Shown here: positions 35,019-44,687 of the stretch, one piece after another
How positions within the stretch are numbered: the stretch's first letter is position 1
Layout: each line of letters starts with the position of its first letter
Assembly (NCBI GenBank): GCA_002707025.1
Contig: PALG01000032.1
Coordinates: 1 to 64,000 of the forward strand
From: Flavobacteriaceae bacterium
GTDB lineage: Bacteria; Bacteroidota; Bacteroidia; Flavobacteriales; Flavobacteriaceae
Direction: 5' to 3'
Length of the DNA: 64,000 nt
Made by a program: the position numbers and the translations under genes
Notes under the pieces: model-generated
Seen by the model: the letters and a program-made list of their open reading frames with translations, nothing else
Told to the model about the DNA's origin: nothing
The model's database searches: none

Positions 35019-35558
35019 ATGTATAAATCTATTGAAGCTTCCCAAATTACCATTACCGAATTGATGTTGCCCTCTCATTCCAACTTCCGTGGGAAAATCC
35101 ATGGGGGGTATATTTTAGGGTTAATGGACCAAATCGCATTTGCCTGTGCCTCCAAACATTCCCAAAATTACTGTGTGACGGCCTCCGTAAACAAAGTAGA
35201 TTTTTTAAATCCTATAGAAGTAGGTGAACTGGTGACCTTAAATGCTTCCGTAAATTACACCGGAAGAACCTCAATGGTGATTGGAGTTCGCGTAGAATCG
35301 GAAAATATTAAAACAGGCGAAAGAAAACATTGCAATTCCTCCTACTTTACCATGGTCGCAAAAGATGAAGAGGGAAATAATGTGGCAGTCCCCGGAATTA
35401 TTCTAAACACCAAGGAAAGTGTGCGTAGATTTGCCCGAAGTATTGAACGAATGGAGCACGGCAAGCATCGCTCCAATAAGTACCACCCTTCCAATTTTAA
35501 GATGGAAGACTACTTAGATATTGTAAAAAACCATCATGTAAAACTGGAACTTTCCTAA
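35019..35558 (+). CDS. Acyl-CoA thioesterase, hot-dog fold
   Basis: The 179-residue cytoplasmic enzyme has a single hot-dog domain: FRGKIHGGYILGLMDQIAFACASKH (the HGG before the central helix with Asp near 46), VNKVDFLNPIEVGE and NYTGRTSMVIGVRV. This pattern fits the YciA/BFIT acyl-CoA hydrolase group that releases CoA from acyl-CoA; chain length is unknown. It is the last gene of the btu-rmuC unit and is convergent with the T9SS protein, leaving only 3 bases between stops. Confidence 0.9.
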   Translation: MYKSIEASQITITELMLPSHSNFRGKIHGGYILGLMDQIAFACASKHSQNYCVTASVNKVDFLNPIEVGELVTLNASVNYTGRTSMVIGVRVESENIKTGERKHCNSSYFTMVAKDEEGNNVAVPGIILNTKESVRRFARSIERMEHGKHRSNKYHPSNFKMEDYLDIVKNHHVKLELS

Positions 35559-35561
35559 AAA

Positions 35562-36458
35562 TTATTTTTTCACCAATTTTTTGGAAGCTACTACCCCATT
35601 CTTAAAGGTAACCTCTACTAAATAAATCCCAGCAGTTAGGTTCTGCACTTGCACTTTTCCATCAAAAGAATTGAGTCGGTTTTCATATACGCCCAAACCT
35701 TGCGAATTATAGATAACTATGCGCTCTATGGTATTTTCTGAAGAGATTTGTACAAACTCTCCCATAGGATTGGGAAACACTTTAAAAGAAGGTTTTATGG
35801 CTTCATCCACAGAGAGTAGCTCGTATGAAGCAATCGATTCAATTTGAAGGATTCCGGTTATTTGCTCCCCTACCCCAGCAATGTTTTCAGAATGAAATAT
35901 TTGGAATGTTTCTACCGCTTCAAAAAGATCATGGATGTTTTGCATAACTTCCTCCCAAGGCAAAGTACCCGTGTCAGTTAAAACAGTTAGATTCGATAAG
36001 GCATTATTTTCAAAATCAGGGTAATAGGAAAGATTGTAAAAATCCCAATCGCTATTCGCAGGAACAATTACAGGGTTCGTCGTTACCACCGTATAACCAT
36101 TAGCCCCTGTAAAACTGTAGCGTAAATGCAAGTCGAAATTATTAGGGTTTTTAAGGATAATATCGTCTACGGTTCGTAAGGCTTCAGTTCCCTGAATTTC
36201 ATAAAAATAATTTCCAGACCAAGCATCAGGCTGCATGTTCACAATGCTCATGACGCCTTCTGGAGTATTGCTCCCATCTGCGGTTTTCTGAAGGTATTTA
36301 TAATTGGCTTCTTCGACCGTCAATAATGAAGTAGAACCATCGGTATTGGCCCAACCCTGTAGGGTACCATCTTCAAAATCTGAGTAAAAAGTTTGACTGG
36401 TGGAAGTGTAAAAAGTAACCCCTAATAATAGGGTTAAAATTAAATTAATAGTATGCAT
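35562..36458 (-). CDS. Secreted protein with type IX sorting domain
   Basis: The 298-residue protein has a signal peptide (1-22). The central region (about 25-215) is beta-rich with aromatic residues (TFYSDFEDGTLQGWANTDGST), reminiscent of a lectin-like or carbohydrate-binding sandwich, without catalytic motifs. The final ~70 residues are a T9SS type A sorting domain (SFKVFPNPMGEFVQI ... LTAGIYLVEVTF ... KKLVKK). It is probably exported to the surface. Function unknown. Confidence 0.78.
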   Translation of the reverse strand: MHTINLILTLLLGVTFYTSTSQTFYSDFEDGTLQGWANTDGSTSLLTVEEANYKYLQKTADGSNTPEGVMSIVNMQPDAWSGNYFYEIQGTEALRTVDDIILKNPNNFDLHLRYSFTGANGYTVVTTNPVIVPANSDWDFYNLSYYPDFENNALSNLTVLTDTGTLPWEEVMQNIHDLFEAVETFQIFHSENIAGVGEQITGILQIESIASYELLSVDEAIKPSFKVFPNPMGEFVQISSENTIERIVIYNSQGLGVYENRLNSFDGKVQVQNLTAGIYLVEVTFKNGVVASKKLVKK

Positions 36459-36539
36459 TGTGGGGCAATATTTTGGTAAATATATAAAAACTAAGCTAAT
36501 GCACTATAGTTTTCACAACAATCTAACATTTTTACCAAA

Positions 36540-37286
36540 CTATTTTTTAATGAATACTGAATTTAAATTTCCAGTAGCAGATTCCACTTTTACAAAATAC
36601 ATTCCTTGAGGTAGTTTACTTACATCCAAGTGGGTAAGTTCTTGGGTCAATGGCTGTTTCTTAACCAAAATCCCTGCACTTGAAATAATCGAAACTGAGG
36701 TTTGATTCTTTAAGGCAACATTCTGTAAAACCAAGGTTAGGGTATTTTCTGCTGGAATAGGATATAGGGTTATTGCTCTTGTAACTATTTCGCCCTGGTC
36801 CCCAAGGGTCAAAGAAACATTGGTAGTTCCCCGATTATTTCCATGATTTGCAAAATTTAAAGTGCTCCCATAGGCCCAAACCAAATCTAAGGAAGTAGCT
36901 CCAGGATCAAAAGTATAATCTGAAGCATCACTTCCCGCCAAGGGACGGGTTACAACTAACGTTCGTAATCCGGCTGTAACTTCATTGGAGACCACTGTCC
37001 AATCTTGGGTATCGGTAGATGGGGTGATGCCTATTCCGCTAAATTGACGGTCATTAAAACCGGTTGCATCGTAAGAGACAATATCTCCGCCAGCAGTCAT
37101 CGATGTTACCCCAAAGCCAACTGAAACATAACGCGTTTCATCTCCAATAAGGGTAAGGGTTACATTGGTATCGTCTACGGTTATGTTTGCTGAAAAGTCG
37201 TCTATAAAAATAATCTCACCCGTAGTGGTTTGTGCCATGATGCAACTACAGGATAGAAATAAGGAAATAAGGGCAATGAGTTTCAT
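36540..37286 (-). CDS. Secreted protein with type IX sorting domain
   Basis: The 248-residue protein has a signal peptide (about 1-18, with SCSCIMAQ). The middle is beta-rich and low in charge, with repeated TDT-type turns. The C-terminus is a T9SS type A domain (AITLYPIPAENTLTLVL ... LPQGMYFVKVE ... VFIKK). No catalytic motif was seen. It is one of two adjacent T9SS cargo genes; the two proteins share only the sorting domain type. Confidence 0.75.
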   Translation of the reverse strand: MKLIALISLFLSCSCIMAQTTTGEIIFIDDFSANITVDDTNVTLTLIGDETRYVSVGFGVTSMTAGGDIVSYDATGFNDRQFSGIGITPSTDTQDWTVVSNEVTAGLRTLVVTRPLAGSDASDYTFDPGATSLDLVWAYGSTLNFANHGNNRGTTNVSLTLGDQGEIVTRAITLYPIPAENTLTLVLQNVALKNQTSVSIISSAGILVKKQPLTQELTHLDVSKLPQGMYFVKVESATGNLNSVFIKK

Positions 37287-37316
37287 AGGAATATCTTTAA
37301 AAGGATCGTATTTTAA

Positions 37317-39488
37317 CTATATTTTTTTAAGCATGATTTTTTCTTGACTAAAATCGTATGCTTTCTGCAACCAAGGTACCATTTCTTCCCATTCTTTGGA
37401 AGTATACTTCCGTTTTTGATAAATTTTGGTGGTAATAATGGTTAGGGTGTTTCCACTCACGGAAGCATTATACATAAAAGAACCCGTAGGATTTTTAACT
37501 TCTCCATTGAGTTTTTCAATTCCCACAACTTCATAACCTGCTGGAATTTCCAAAACAACTTTATTGTGTAGTGTTTTGGCATAATTAAGATACACATTTT
37601 CGGTACGCTGCAATTCGTCTTCCTTCAAATTAACCTGTCCTCCAATCAACCTTCCAATTTCAAAAATATAATTTGGCCCTGCCTTTTTTATTAAATCGTT
37701 GGTCGCAACAAACCGATCTGTTATGGTTAAAGGTTCGTTTGAATAACGTGCCGTATTTACTAAGTTGTATTGATAGTCTTCAATGGGTATTTCATAGTTT
37801 TCAGAAACCATCTGCTCTATGATTTTTCGTTTTTCCTTTTCATACGAATCCATTACAGCATCCATTTTCTTTTCTACAGCTGCATCGCTCTTACTTTGCC
37901 TTTTTTTACAATGATAGAAATGCTTGGTATCGTAATGATCAAACTCTTCTGTAAGAAAGTCACGTAACACCAATCTTCGGGAAAGGTTTTCAGTTTTGAA
38001 ATGACCGGTATAAGCCAATTCCCTTGAAATATTCATCTTAGAAAGATCTTCATTAAAACTAAGGTTTACGGTTTCTGAAGAAGTATTATCAGCCGCCGAA
38101 GACATGGGCATAGTATCGTAAGACACCTCTTCTATTTTCCGATTTTTCTTCACTTCCAATTTAAATACCTTGGTACCTTCCAAGCTATATGGAAAAAAAC
38201 TGGGCTGAACGTGAGGGGTTACTTCAAAAAGATAAAGGGGTTCCGAAAAATTAAATCGGAGGCCATAAGAAACATTAGATCGTAACAACAAGTTGTCTAT
38301 CGTCCCATTGTAATCGGCTGTTGCCACTATAATATCATAATCAATTTCCAACTGCTTGGCCAATCCTGCCAGGTAATTAACAAAGGTATCCTCACTTAAA
38401 ATTACATAATCATCGTCACAAGGCTCTGGATAGTACACAATGTCATTTTCCCGAGCTATAAAATATTCGAAAAAGCGATTAAAGCTTTTGTGTCGAATGT
38501 AATAAAGCCCTTCGATAAGCTGCTCCCGCTTATCGGTAATATTTTTGGATTCCAAGTATTTAATTACATCCCGAACGCTTCCCCTGTTGGATGCTTCAAA
38601 TCGGTTTCCATAATAATCGATAATTTCTTCCTTCGTGACATCAGACTTTCGTTTCGCATCATCGTCTCCTAAAAATACTTTTGCATAATATTCATTTCTT
38701 GCTTTTAGGGCAAACGTTACTTGAAAAGACAAGCTGGGAAACTCTGCAAAAGGATAAAACCACCTAGGAAAATTGGCTCTTTCCAGATCATTGGCCTCCA
38801 ATACATATCTTCGTGTAGAACGCTTATCGGTTGGTTCCTCTTTTATCCTTGGGGCTCCATTAAAGGATTCCATATTTAAGAAATAATCATTTTCAACCTC
38901 TACCGCCGTGCGACTAAAAAGCACTGGATATTTAGTACTTAGTACCCGCTCTACAGGATCGTAGATATGGGTTCCCGAGAAACTTCTTAAAAAATCATCT
39001 TCAAAAATGAAGATGTCCAATATATCGCCTACTTCTAGGTTTGGAATGGCTATTTTATACGCTTCATCTTGGGTTACTTTTTCATTATCAACATCGATAA
39101 TCCGCTCCTCGCCATTGGGCTTAATAACTTTAATCCCCACCGTCGTGGCATCTCTTTTCCAGTTGACAAAAACCGCTCCTATCCGTTCATCTTTTTCAAA
39201 ACTGAATTCCGAGAAAGCTTCTACGGCTGCTTTGTCCAAGAGAAGTACTCTTTGGTGAAAATGCGACGGGTTGTACATTTTCTTCCCATTATTGGTATAC
39301 TTATAAAATTCATCCCTAAAAAGTATGACCGCACTTTCATCCTTCCATTTTTCGGGTGCTGTAGCAACTTTACTTTTAGGATTTGAGGATTTCCAGAATT
39401 TGTTTTGTAATTCCGCTAAATCTTTGGATTGCGACAAAAGGGTTGCTGTTGTCGTGAAAAGACATAGCATTAATAGAATGTGTTTCAT
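37317..39488 (-). CDS. DUF3857-type protein, 723 aa
   Basis: The 723-residue protein has a signal peptide (1-19) and a DUF3857-like N-terminal domain (about 60-240: AVILFRDEFYKYTNNGKKMYN, then a KVIKPNGEERIID motif). A transglutaminase-like middle lies at about 290-420, with degenerate motifs and no evident Cys-His-Asp triad. A beta-sheet C-terminus (about 450-720) resembles DUF3858. Its upstream neighbour is built the same way, and the two genes are 12 bases apart. Function unknown. Confidence 0.78.
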   Translation of the reverse strand: MKHILLMLCLFTTTATLLSQSKDLAELQNKFWKSSNPKSKVATAPEKWKDESAVILFRDEFYKYTNNGKKMYNPSHFHQRVLLLDKAAVEAFSEFSFEKDERIGAVFVNWKRDATTVGIKVIKPNGEERIIDVDNEKVTQDEAYKIAIPNLEVGDILDIFIFEDDFLRSFSGTHIYDPVERVLSTKYPVLFSRTAVEVENDYFLNMESFNGAPRIKEEPTDKRSTRRYVLEANDLERANFPRWFYPFAEFPSLSFQVTFALKARNEYYAKVFLGDDDAKRKSDVTKEEIIDYYGNRFEASNRGSVRDVIKYLESKNITDKREQLIEGLYYIRHKSFNRFFEYFIARENDIVYYPEPCDDDYVILSEDTFVNYLAGLAKQLEIDYDIIVATADYNGTIDNLLLRSNVSYGLRFNFSEPLYLFEVTPHVQPSFFPYSLEGTKVFKLEVKKNRKIEEVSYDTMPMSSAADNTSSETVNLSFNEDLSKMNISRELAYTGHFKTENLSRRLVLRDFLTEEFDHYDTKHFYHCKKRQSKSDAAVEKKMDAVMDSYEKEKRKIIEQMVSENYEIPIEDYQYNLVNTARYSNEPLTITDRFVATNDLIKKAGPNYIFEIGRLIGGQVNLKEDELQRTENVYLNYAKTLHNKVVLEIPAGYEVVGIEKLNGEVKNPTGSFMYNASVSGNTLTIITTKIYQKRKYTSKEWEEMVPWLQKAYDFSQEKIMLKKI

Positions 39489-39500
39489 TACAAGAGGAGT

Positions 39501-41402
39501 TTAATTTTTTTGAAGAATGATTTGCTGCTGCGTCGTTTTATTCAATTTTGAAAAAGAATCATTCCAAACATCAAATTGACTTTTTGTGATGGTTCTTTTT
39601 TTAAACTGAATACGCTTTTTGTATGTTAAGGTTTTATCGATCACTTCATAACTTACTTCCAAATCCATTAAATCATTCGAGAGTTGCAATCCCTTAGGCA
39701 GCTCAATTATTTTATATGATTCTGGTAGTGCTAAGTGTATTTCTGAAACAATCTGTTCTTCAAAAGGCAACAAATAATCATTTTTACGTTCACTGAAATC
39801 CCATTTTTTATAGGAGCTAGGGTCCAAATCGATGTAAAGTGTCCCATCAAATTCAGCAATGTTATTCTTCATTTCCACCACATAATCCAACTCCATGGAA
39901 TTACCCCGTAGACTGGCATCAAAGTTAGGGGTTACTTTTACGGAAACATTCGATTGCCCTTGTGTTATGATATGGCTCAAAGCATCTTCCTGCACATCCT
40001 TTCCAATGGCATTGACAAAATTCTGAAAGGCAACTTTAGATTCTCCTTCAAAGCGCTTTTGTCCCACTCCTTGTATGGACTCTTTTTGAATCACAAGATT
40101 TAATTGGGTATGATCCAGATTTTGAGTGGTATCTGTAGGAACTTTTACAATCTTGAAATGCTCTCCTTCCTTTACCATCGCTTCCCTTCCAGAGATTCTT
40201 GAAGCATACTGCCCAAATTCACTGTATTTTTCGGTAGCATCTAAAAAGTATAATCTATCATTCAACTTTAAGGCTGCAATCATGTGATTATCCACTGCTA
40301 AAGAAGGAAAACTATAGTCATATGCCAACCGGTCGGTCCCTATCCATACCAAATAGGCTTCTAGACCTGCGGCTTCCAACATGCTTTTAGTTAAAATAGC
40401 CATCCCTTTACAGTCTCCATAACGCTTCTCGAAGACATTTTGTGGGGAATCGGGCTGAAAGCCAGCAATCCCATCTTCAAAAGCGATATAACGAATATTA
40501 TCCTGCACCCAATAATAAATATTTCTTGCTTTTTCTTCATCGGTGGAACAATTGGCGATCAACTCATCTACCTTATCTTGATAAACGGAAGCCTTTACCG
40601 GAACATTTTCAACCAAACTATTGTACCAACCGTATAAATCCTCTATACCCGAAAACAAGGTGGTGGTAGTTTCCTTGTAGGTAAAAGATTGGGCCAAAAT
40701 TATAATGTGTGGGTATAAATAAGAAGGGCCAGGGGTATAGGACTCTTCCAACATAGGAGGGATTTCCTGAAATTGGTAGGTGATGACTTTTTCGTCCCCT
40801 TGTTGGGATATTTTTTTCTCTATCTGAAATCCATCAAAATTAAACTCCTTAACTTCTACATCCAACCAAGGGGGGATTACCAAGGAAACGCTACCCTTCT
40901 GAACCCTAAAGTTATCGGAAAAATACTCGCTGGTTAGGTATTTTACATCTTTAAAGGTTTTCTGGGTGGTAACGCTGCGTTCGCTTCCCTGTAGTGGGAA
41001 ATTTAGATTGACATATTTCACCCTGTAATCGGTATGGAATAAATCGCTACGCTTAAGGTGTTCATCATGCACTTGCTCTGTCAAAAACTTTTTGCGATGA
41101 TCTCGAATGGTGAATTCCCCTACTTCAGACTCGGTATCATAAAATACGGGATACTGCATTTTATAAGCCGAACCTATATTCAGGAAATGATTGGTTTCTG
41201 TAAGAGTGGCCTCTACGAGTTGTGTTGATCGGTTAAAATCAAATTCAATTAAAACCTTATTATCGATAACCACCAGATTTTCCTCTTCAAATTCCTGCTG
41301 CAATTGTTTTGCAGCAGAAATATTTTCTTCAGAAGGGGTATACCGCTGTGCAAAGCTTGTAGTAAAAGCTATAATAGTTAGCCCCAGAATAACATGTTTC
41401 AT
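39501..41402 (-). CDS. DUF3857/transglutaminase-domain protein, 633 aa
   Basis: The 633-residue protein has a signal peptide (1-18, ending TTSFAQ) and an N-terminal DUF3857 domain (about 45-220). A transglutaminase-like domain (about 255-400) carries the canonical EKRYGDCKGMAILTKSMLEAAG with catalytic Cys, and VDNHMIAALKL with His. A C-terminal DUF3858-like sandwich completes it. Unlike its partner the catalytic triad appears intact. Its start is 15 bases after the carB stop. Confidence 0.85.
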   Translation of the reverse strand: MKHVILGLTIIAFTTSFAQRYTPSEENISAAKQLQQEFEEENLVVIDNKVLIEFDFNRSTQLVEATLTETNHFLNIGSAYKMQYPVFYDTESEVGEFTIRDHRKKFLTEQVHDEHLKRSDLFHTDYRVKYVNLNFPLQGSERSVTTQKTFKDVKYLTSEYFSDNFRVQKGSVSLVIPPWLDVEVKEFNFDGFQIEKKISQQGDEKVITYQFQEIPPMLEESYTPGPSYLYPHIIILAQSFTYKETTTTLFSGIEDLYGWYNSLVENVPVKASVYQDKVDELIANCSTDEEKARNIYYWVQDNIRYIAFEDGIAGFQPDSPQNVFEKRYGDCKGMAILTKSMLEAAGLEAYLVWIGTDRLAYDYSFPSLAVDNHMIAALKLNDRLYFLDATEKYSEFGQYASRISGREAMVKEGEHFKIVKVPTDTTQNLDHTQLNLVIQKESIQGVGQKRFEGESKVAFQNFVNAIGKDVQEDALSHIITQGQSNVSVKVTPNFDASLRGNSMELDYVVEMKNNIAEFDGTLYIDLDPSSYKKWDFSERKNDYLLPFEEQIVSEIHLALPESYKIIELPKGLQLSNDLMDLEVSYEVIDKTLTYKKRIQFKKRTITKSQFDVWNDSFSKLNKTTQQQIILQKN

Positions 41403-41417
41403 GCGGGCTAATATAAA

Positions 41418-44270
41418 CTATTTGTTCAAATACATTCTTCTTCTGGAATACAATTCGTAAAATTCGTCGTCTTTAAGGCTTTCAATAAACAAAATACTCT
41501 CCCCGGTACTCTTCATCTCTGGTCCCAGCTTTTTATCTACATTCGGAAACTTATTAAAACTAAACACCGGTTGTTTAATAGCGTATCCCTCCAATTGCGG
41601 ATTAAAGGTGAAGTCTTTCACTTTCTTTTCGCCTAGCATCAGTTTGGTCGCGTAATTTACATAGGGCTCCCCGTAAGCTTTGGCTATAAAAGGAACGGTT
41701 CTGGACGCCCTTGGATTCGCTTCGATGATATACACGTTATCATCCTTGATGGCAAACTGTATGTTAATAAGACCTACCGTATTTAAAGCCAAAGCGATTT
41801 TCTTGGTATGGTCTTTAATTTGCTGAATGACCAAATCGCCTAGGTTAAAGGGAGGCAAGGTCGCATTGGAATCTCCCGAGTGTACCCCACAAGGCTCAAT
41901 ATGTTCCATGATTCCGATGATGTAAACTTCCTCTCCATCACAAATCGCATCGGCTTCCGCTTCAATGGCACCATCCAAGTAGTGATCCAACAACAGTTTA
42001 TTGTTCGGGATTTTCCGAAGTAAATCTACCACATGCTCCTCTAATTCCTGCTTGTTGATAACAATCTTCATTCCTTGACCTCCTAAAACATAAGAAGGAC
42101 GAATTAACAACGGGAAGTCCAATTCATCTGCCAATTTCAAGGCCTCTTCGGTGGTTTCGGCCGTTCCGAATTTTGGATAAGGAATATTATTTTCTTTCAG
42201 AAGGGTGGAGAAACTTCCGCGGTCCTCGGCCAAATCCAGGGATTTATAGCTGGTACCCATGATTTTAATTCCGTAGCGATCTAACTTTTCGGCTAATTTT
42301 AAGGCAGTTTGGCCCCCTAGCTGAACGATCACCCCTTCCGGTTTCTCATGGCGAATGATGTCATAGATATGCTCCCAAAAAACAGGTTCGAAGTACAATT
42401 TATCGGCTACATCGAAGTCGGTAGAAACCGTTTCTGGGTTACAGTTGATCATGATGGTCTCATAGCCACATTCTGCCGCTGCCAAGACCCCATGTACACA
42501 ACAATAATCGAATTCAATTCCTTGGCCAATTCGGTTAGGACCTGAACCCAATACGATGATTTTTTTCTTATCGGTTACTTCACTGTCATTTTCTGAAAAG
42601 GTCTCTCCTTCTTTGGTAACCATTTCATTTTCGAAAGTGGAATAATAGTAAGGGGTTTCCGCTTTAAATTCGGCCGCACAAGTATCGACCAATTTATAAA
42701 CCCTTTGAATGTTCAATGTTTCCCTTTTGCTATATACTTCACTTTCCAAGCACTTCAACATATGGGCAATCTGCCGATCGCCATATCCCTTTTGTTTCGC
42801 TTCCAATAGCAATTCCCTTGGAAGCGTATCTAAGGTATAATTTGAAATTTCCTTTTCCAATAAATAGAGTTCTTCGTACTGACGAAGGAACCACATATCT
42901 ATTTTGGTGATTTCATGGATCCTACTTAGCGGAATCCCTAACTGAATGGCGTCATAAATCACAAACACACGATCCCAACTGGCATGGGTGAGCTTTTCAA
43001 TAATTTGCTCGTAGTTGGTATAGCTTTTTCCATCGGCACCCAAACCATTCCTTTTGATTTCAAGCGACTGGGTAGCTTTGTGCAATGCTTCTTGGAACGA
43101 ACGTCCAATTCCCATCACTTCCCCTACGGCCTTCATTTGAAGCCCTAATGTACGGTCGGCCCCTTCAAATTTATCGAAATTCCATCTTGGGATTTTTACG
43201 ATTACGTAATCCAAAGTAGGTTCAAATAGCGCAGAAGTAGATTTGGTGATTTGGTTATCCAATTCATCCAAACTATACCCAATAGCCAATTTGGAAGCTA
43301 TTTTAGCAATGGGATAACCCGTTGCCTTGGAAGCTAAGGCCGAAGATCGTGACACCCTCGGGTTAATTTCAATAGCAATAATATCTTCTTCCTCATCTGG
43401 GCTCACAGCAAACTGTACGTTACAGCCCCCTTCAAAATCGCCTATACTGCGCATCATTTTGATAGCCATATCCCTCATTTTCTGAAAGGTACGATCGCTC
43501 AAGGTCATTGCTGGAGCTACGGTAATGGAATCCCCTGTGTGAATCCCCATAGGATCCATATTTTCGATGGTACAGATAATAACCACATTGTCATTTCGGT
43601 CACGTAAAAGCTCCAACTCATACTCTTTCCACCCCATCATAGCCTTATCGATCATGACCTCATGGATAGGCGAAATCTCGAGCCCACGTTTTAAAAGCTC
43701 ATCAAAGTCTTCTGGCTTATAAACAATCGAGGCCCCTGCCCCTCCTAGGGTATAAGAAGCCCTAATGACCAATGGAAACCCAAATTGCTGTGCAATTTCT
43801 TTTCCTTTAAGGTAAGAATTAGCCGTAGCTTGAGGCGCCATAGGCACCCCTATTTTACCCATTAAGTCCCTAAATTTTTCGCGATCTTCCGTAATATTGA
43901 TGGCATTGATATCTACTCCTATCAATTTTACATTAAAGTCCTCCCAAATCCCTTTTTCATCGGCTTCAATACATAGGTTAAGGGCTGTCTGCCCTCCCAT
44001 GGTAGGTAATACCGCATCAATTTGAGGATGCTCCCTAAGCACCTTAAGGATGGATTTGGTAGTAAGGGGTAGCAAATAAACATGGTCTGCCATAGACGGA
44101 TCCGTCATAATCGTTGCCGGGTTGGAATTGATCAAAATGGTTTCAATTCCGTCTTCACGTAAGGAACGCAATGCTTGCGATCCCGAGTAATCAAATTCAC
44201 AGGCCTGACCTATAATGATGGGCCCTGAACCAATAATAAGGATGGATTTTAAATTTTCGTTTTTTGGCAT
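41418..44270 (-). CDS. carB: Carbamoyl-phosphate synthase large subunit, lacking the allosteric domain
   Basis: The 950-residue enzyme has two homologous ATP-grasp halves. The first begins SILIIGSGPIIIGQACEFDYSG and contains NPATIMTDP and INPRVSRSSALASKATGYPIA. The second begins KIIVLGSGPNRIGQGIEFDYCC and contains NCNPETVSTDFD and EANPRASRTVPFIAKA. It makes carbamoyl phosphate for pyrimidine and arginine synthesis with CarA, which is not in the window. The protein ends at about the boundary of the C-terminal ~120-residue MGS-like allosteric domain of E. coli CarB, which is absent. Confidence 0.95.
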   Translation of the reverse strand: MPKNENLKSILIIGSGPIIIGQACEFDYSGSQALRSLREDGIETILINSNPATIMTDPSMADHVYLLPLTTKSILKVLREHPQIDAVLPTMGGQTALNLCIEADEKGIWEDFNVKLIGVDINAINITEDREKFRDLMGKIGVPMAPQATANSYLKGKEIAQQFGFPLVIRASYTLGGAGASIVYKPEDFDELLKRGLEISPIHEVMIDKAMMGWKEYELELLRDRNDNVVIICTIENMDPMGIHTGDSITVAPAMTLSDRTFQKMRDMAIKMMRSIGDFEGGCNVQFAVSPDEEEDIIAIEINPRVSRSSALASKATGYPIAKIASKLAIGYSLDELDNQITKSTSALFEPTLDYVIVKIPRWNFDKFEGADRTLGLQMKAVGEVMGIGRSFQEALHKATQSLEIKRNGLGADGKSYTNYEQIIEKLTHASWDRVFVIYDAIQLGIPLSRIHEITKIDMWFLRQYEELYLLEKEISNYTLDTLPRELLLEAKQKGYGDRQIAHMLKCLESEVYSKRETLNIQRVYKLVDTCAAEFKAETPYYYSTFENEMVTKEGETFSENDSEVTDKKKIIVLGSGPNRIGQGIEFDYCCVHGVLAAAECGYETIMINCNPETVSTDFDVADKLYFEPVFWEHIYDIIRHEKPEGVIVQLGGQTALKLAEKLDRYGIKIMGTSYKSLDLAEDRGSFSTLLKENNIPYPKFGTAETTEEALKLADELDFPLLIRPSYVLGGQGMKIVINKQELEEHVVDLLRKIPNNKLLLDHYLDGAIEAEADAICDGEEVYIIGIMEHIEPCGVHSGDSNATLPPFNLGDLVIQQIKDHTKKIALALNTVGLINIQFAIKDDNVYIIEANPRASRTVPFIAKAYGEPYVNYATKLMLGEKKVKDFTFNPQLEGYAIKQPVFSFNKFPNVDKKLGPEMKSTGESILFIESLKDDEFYELYSRRRMYLNK

Positions 44271-44321
44271 TTTAGGTGACTTTTTTTCAGCGTATAAAAT
44301 TACGATTCGTTAGGGTATAAA

Positions 44322-44354
44322 AAAAAGGTGCTGTTTAAAAACAACACCTTTTTA
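44322..44354 (-). terminator. Intrinsic terminator of rpmH
   Basis: A stem of AAAAAGGTGCTGTT (from 44322) with AACAACACCTTTTT (to 44354), with one G-T-type mismatch, has A/T runs on both sides. It lies just after the rpmH stop codon and before carB; on the minus strand it is followed by a T run. Confidence 0.8.
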
Positions 44355-44371
44355 TTTATGAGTTATCAACA

Positions 44372-44530
44372 TTATTTTTTGTGACGTGGTTCAGAAGATA
44401 CAGATAATTTTTTTCTGCCTTTTGCTCTTCGGGCAGCCAATACTTTACGACCGTTTACAGAAGCCATACGTTCTCTAAATCCGTGTTTGTTTCTTCTTTT
44501 TCTCTTAGATGGCTGAAATGTTCTTTTCAT
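44372..44530 (-). CDS. rpmH: 50S ribosomal protein L34
   Basis: The 52-residue protein starts [19 protein letters not shown], the invariant L34 N-terminus, then [24 protein letters not shown]. It is highly basic and binds 23S rRNA. It is not adjacent to dnaA or rnpA here, unlike in many bacteria; it has its own promoter and terminator. Confidence 0.97.
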   Translation of the reverse strand: MKRTFQPSKRKRRNKHGFRERMASVNGRKVLAARRAKGRKKLSVSSEPRHKK

Positions 44531-44593
44531 TGTAAATTAGGTTAAATCTTCTGAAATTTTCCTTCGTTTTGGACCTTTCTTCAAAGTCGGGTG

Positions 44594-44623
44594 CAAATAT
44601 ACAATCATTTTTTACTTACACAA
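44594..44623 (-). promoter_or_regulatory. Promoter of rpmH
   Basis: On the minus strand TATATTTG (44594-44601) has TTG (44621-44623) 19 bases upstream. The transcript start near 44590 gives a 60-base leader. Confidence 0.72.
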
Positions 44624-44657
44624 ACCTAAATGTAAAAATATTTTTGATTGTTTTTAG

Positions 44658-44665
44658 TACCTTTG
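44658..44665 (+). promoter_or_regulatory. -7 box of the TPR protein gene
   Basis: TACCTTTG matches TAnnTTTG and lies 22 bases before the ATG at 44688. The rpmH promoter reads the opposite way from 44623, so the two divergent promoters lie within about 70 bases. Confidence 0.6.
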
Positions 44666-44687
44666 CCCCCCTAAACAAAATGCAATT

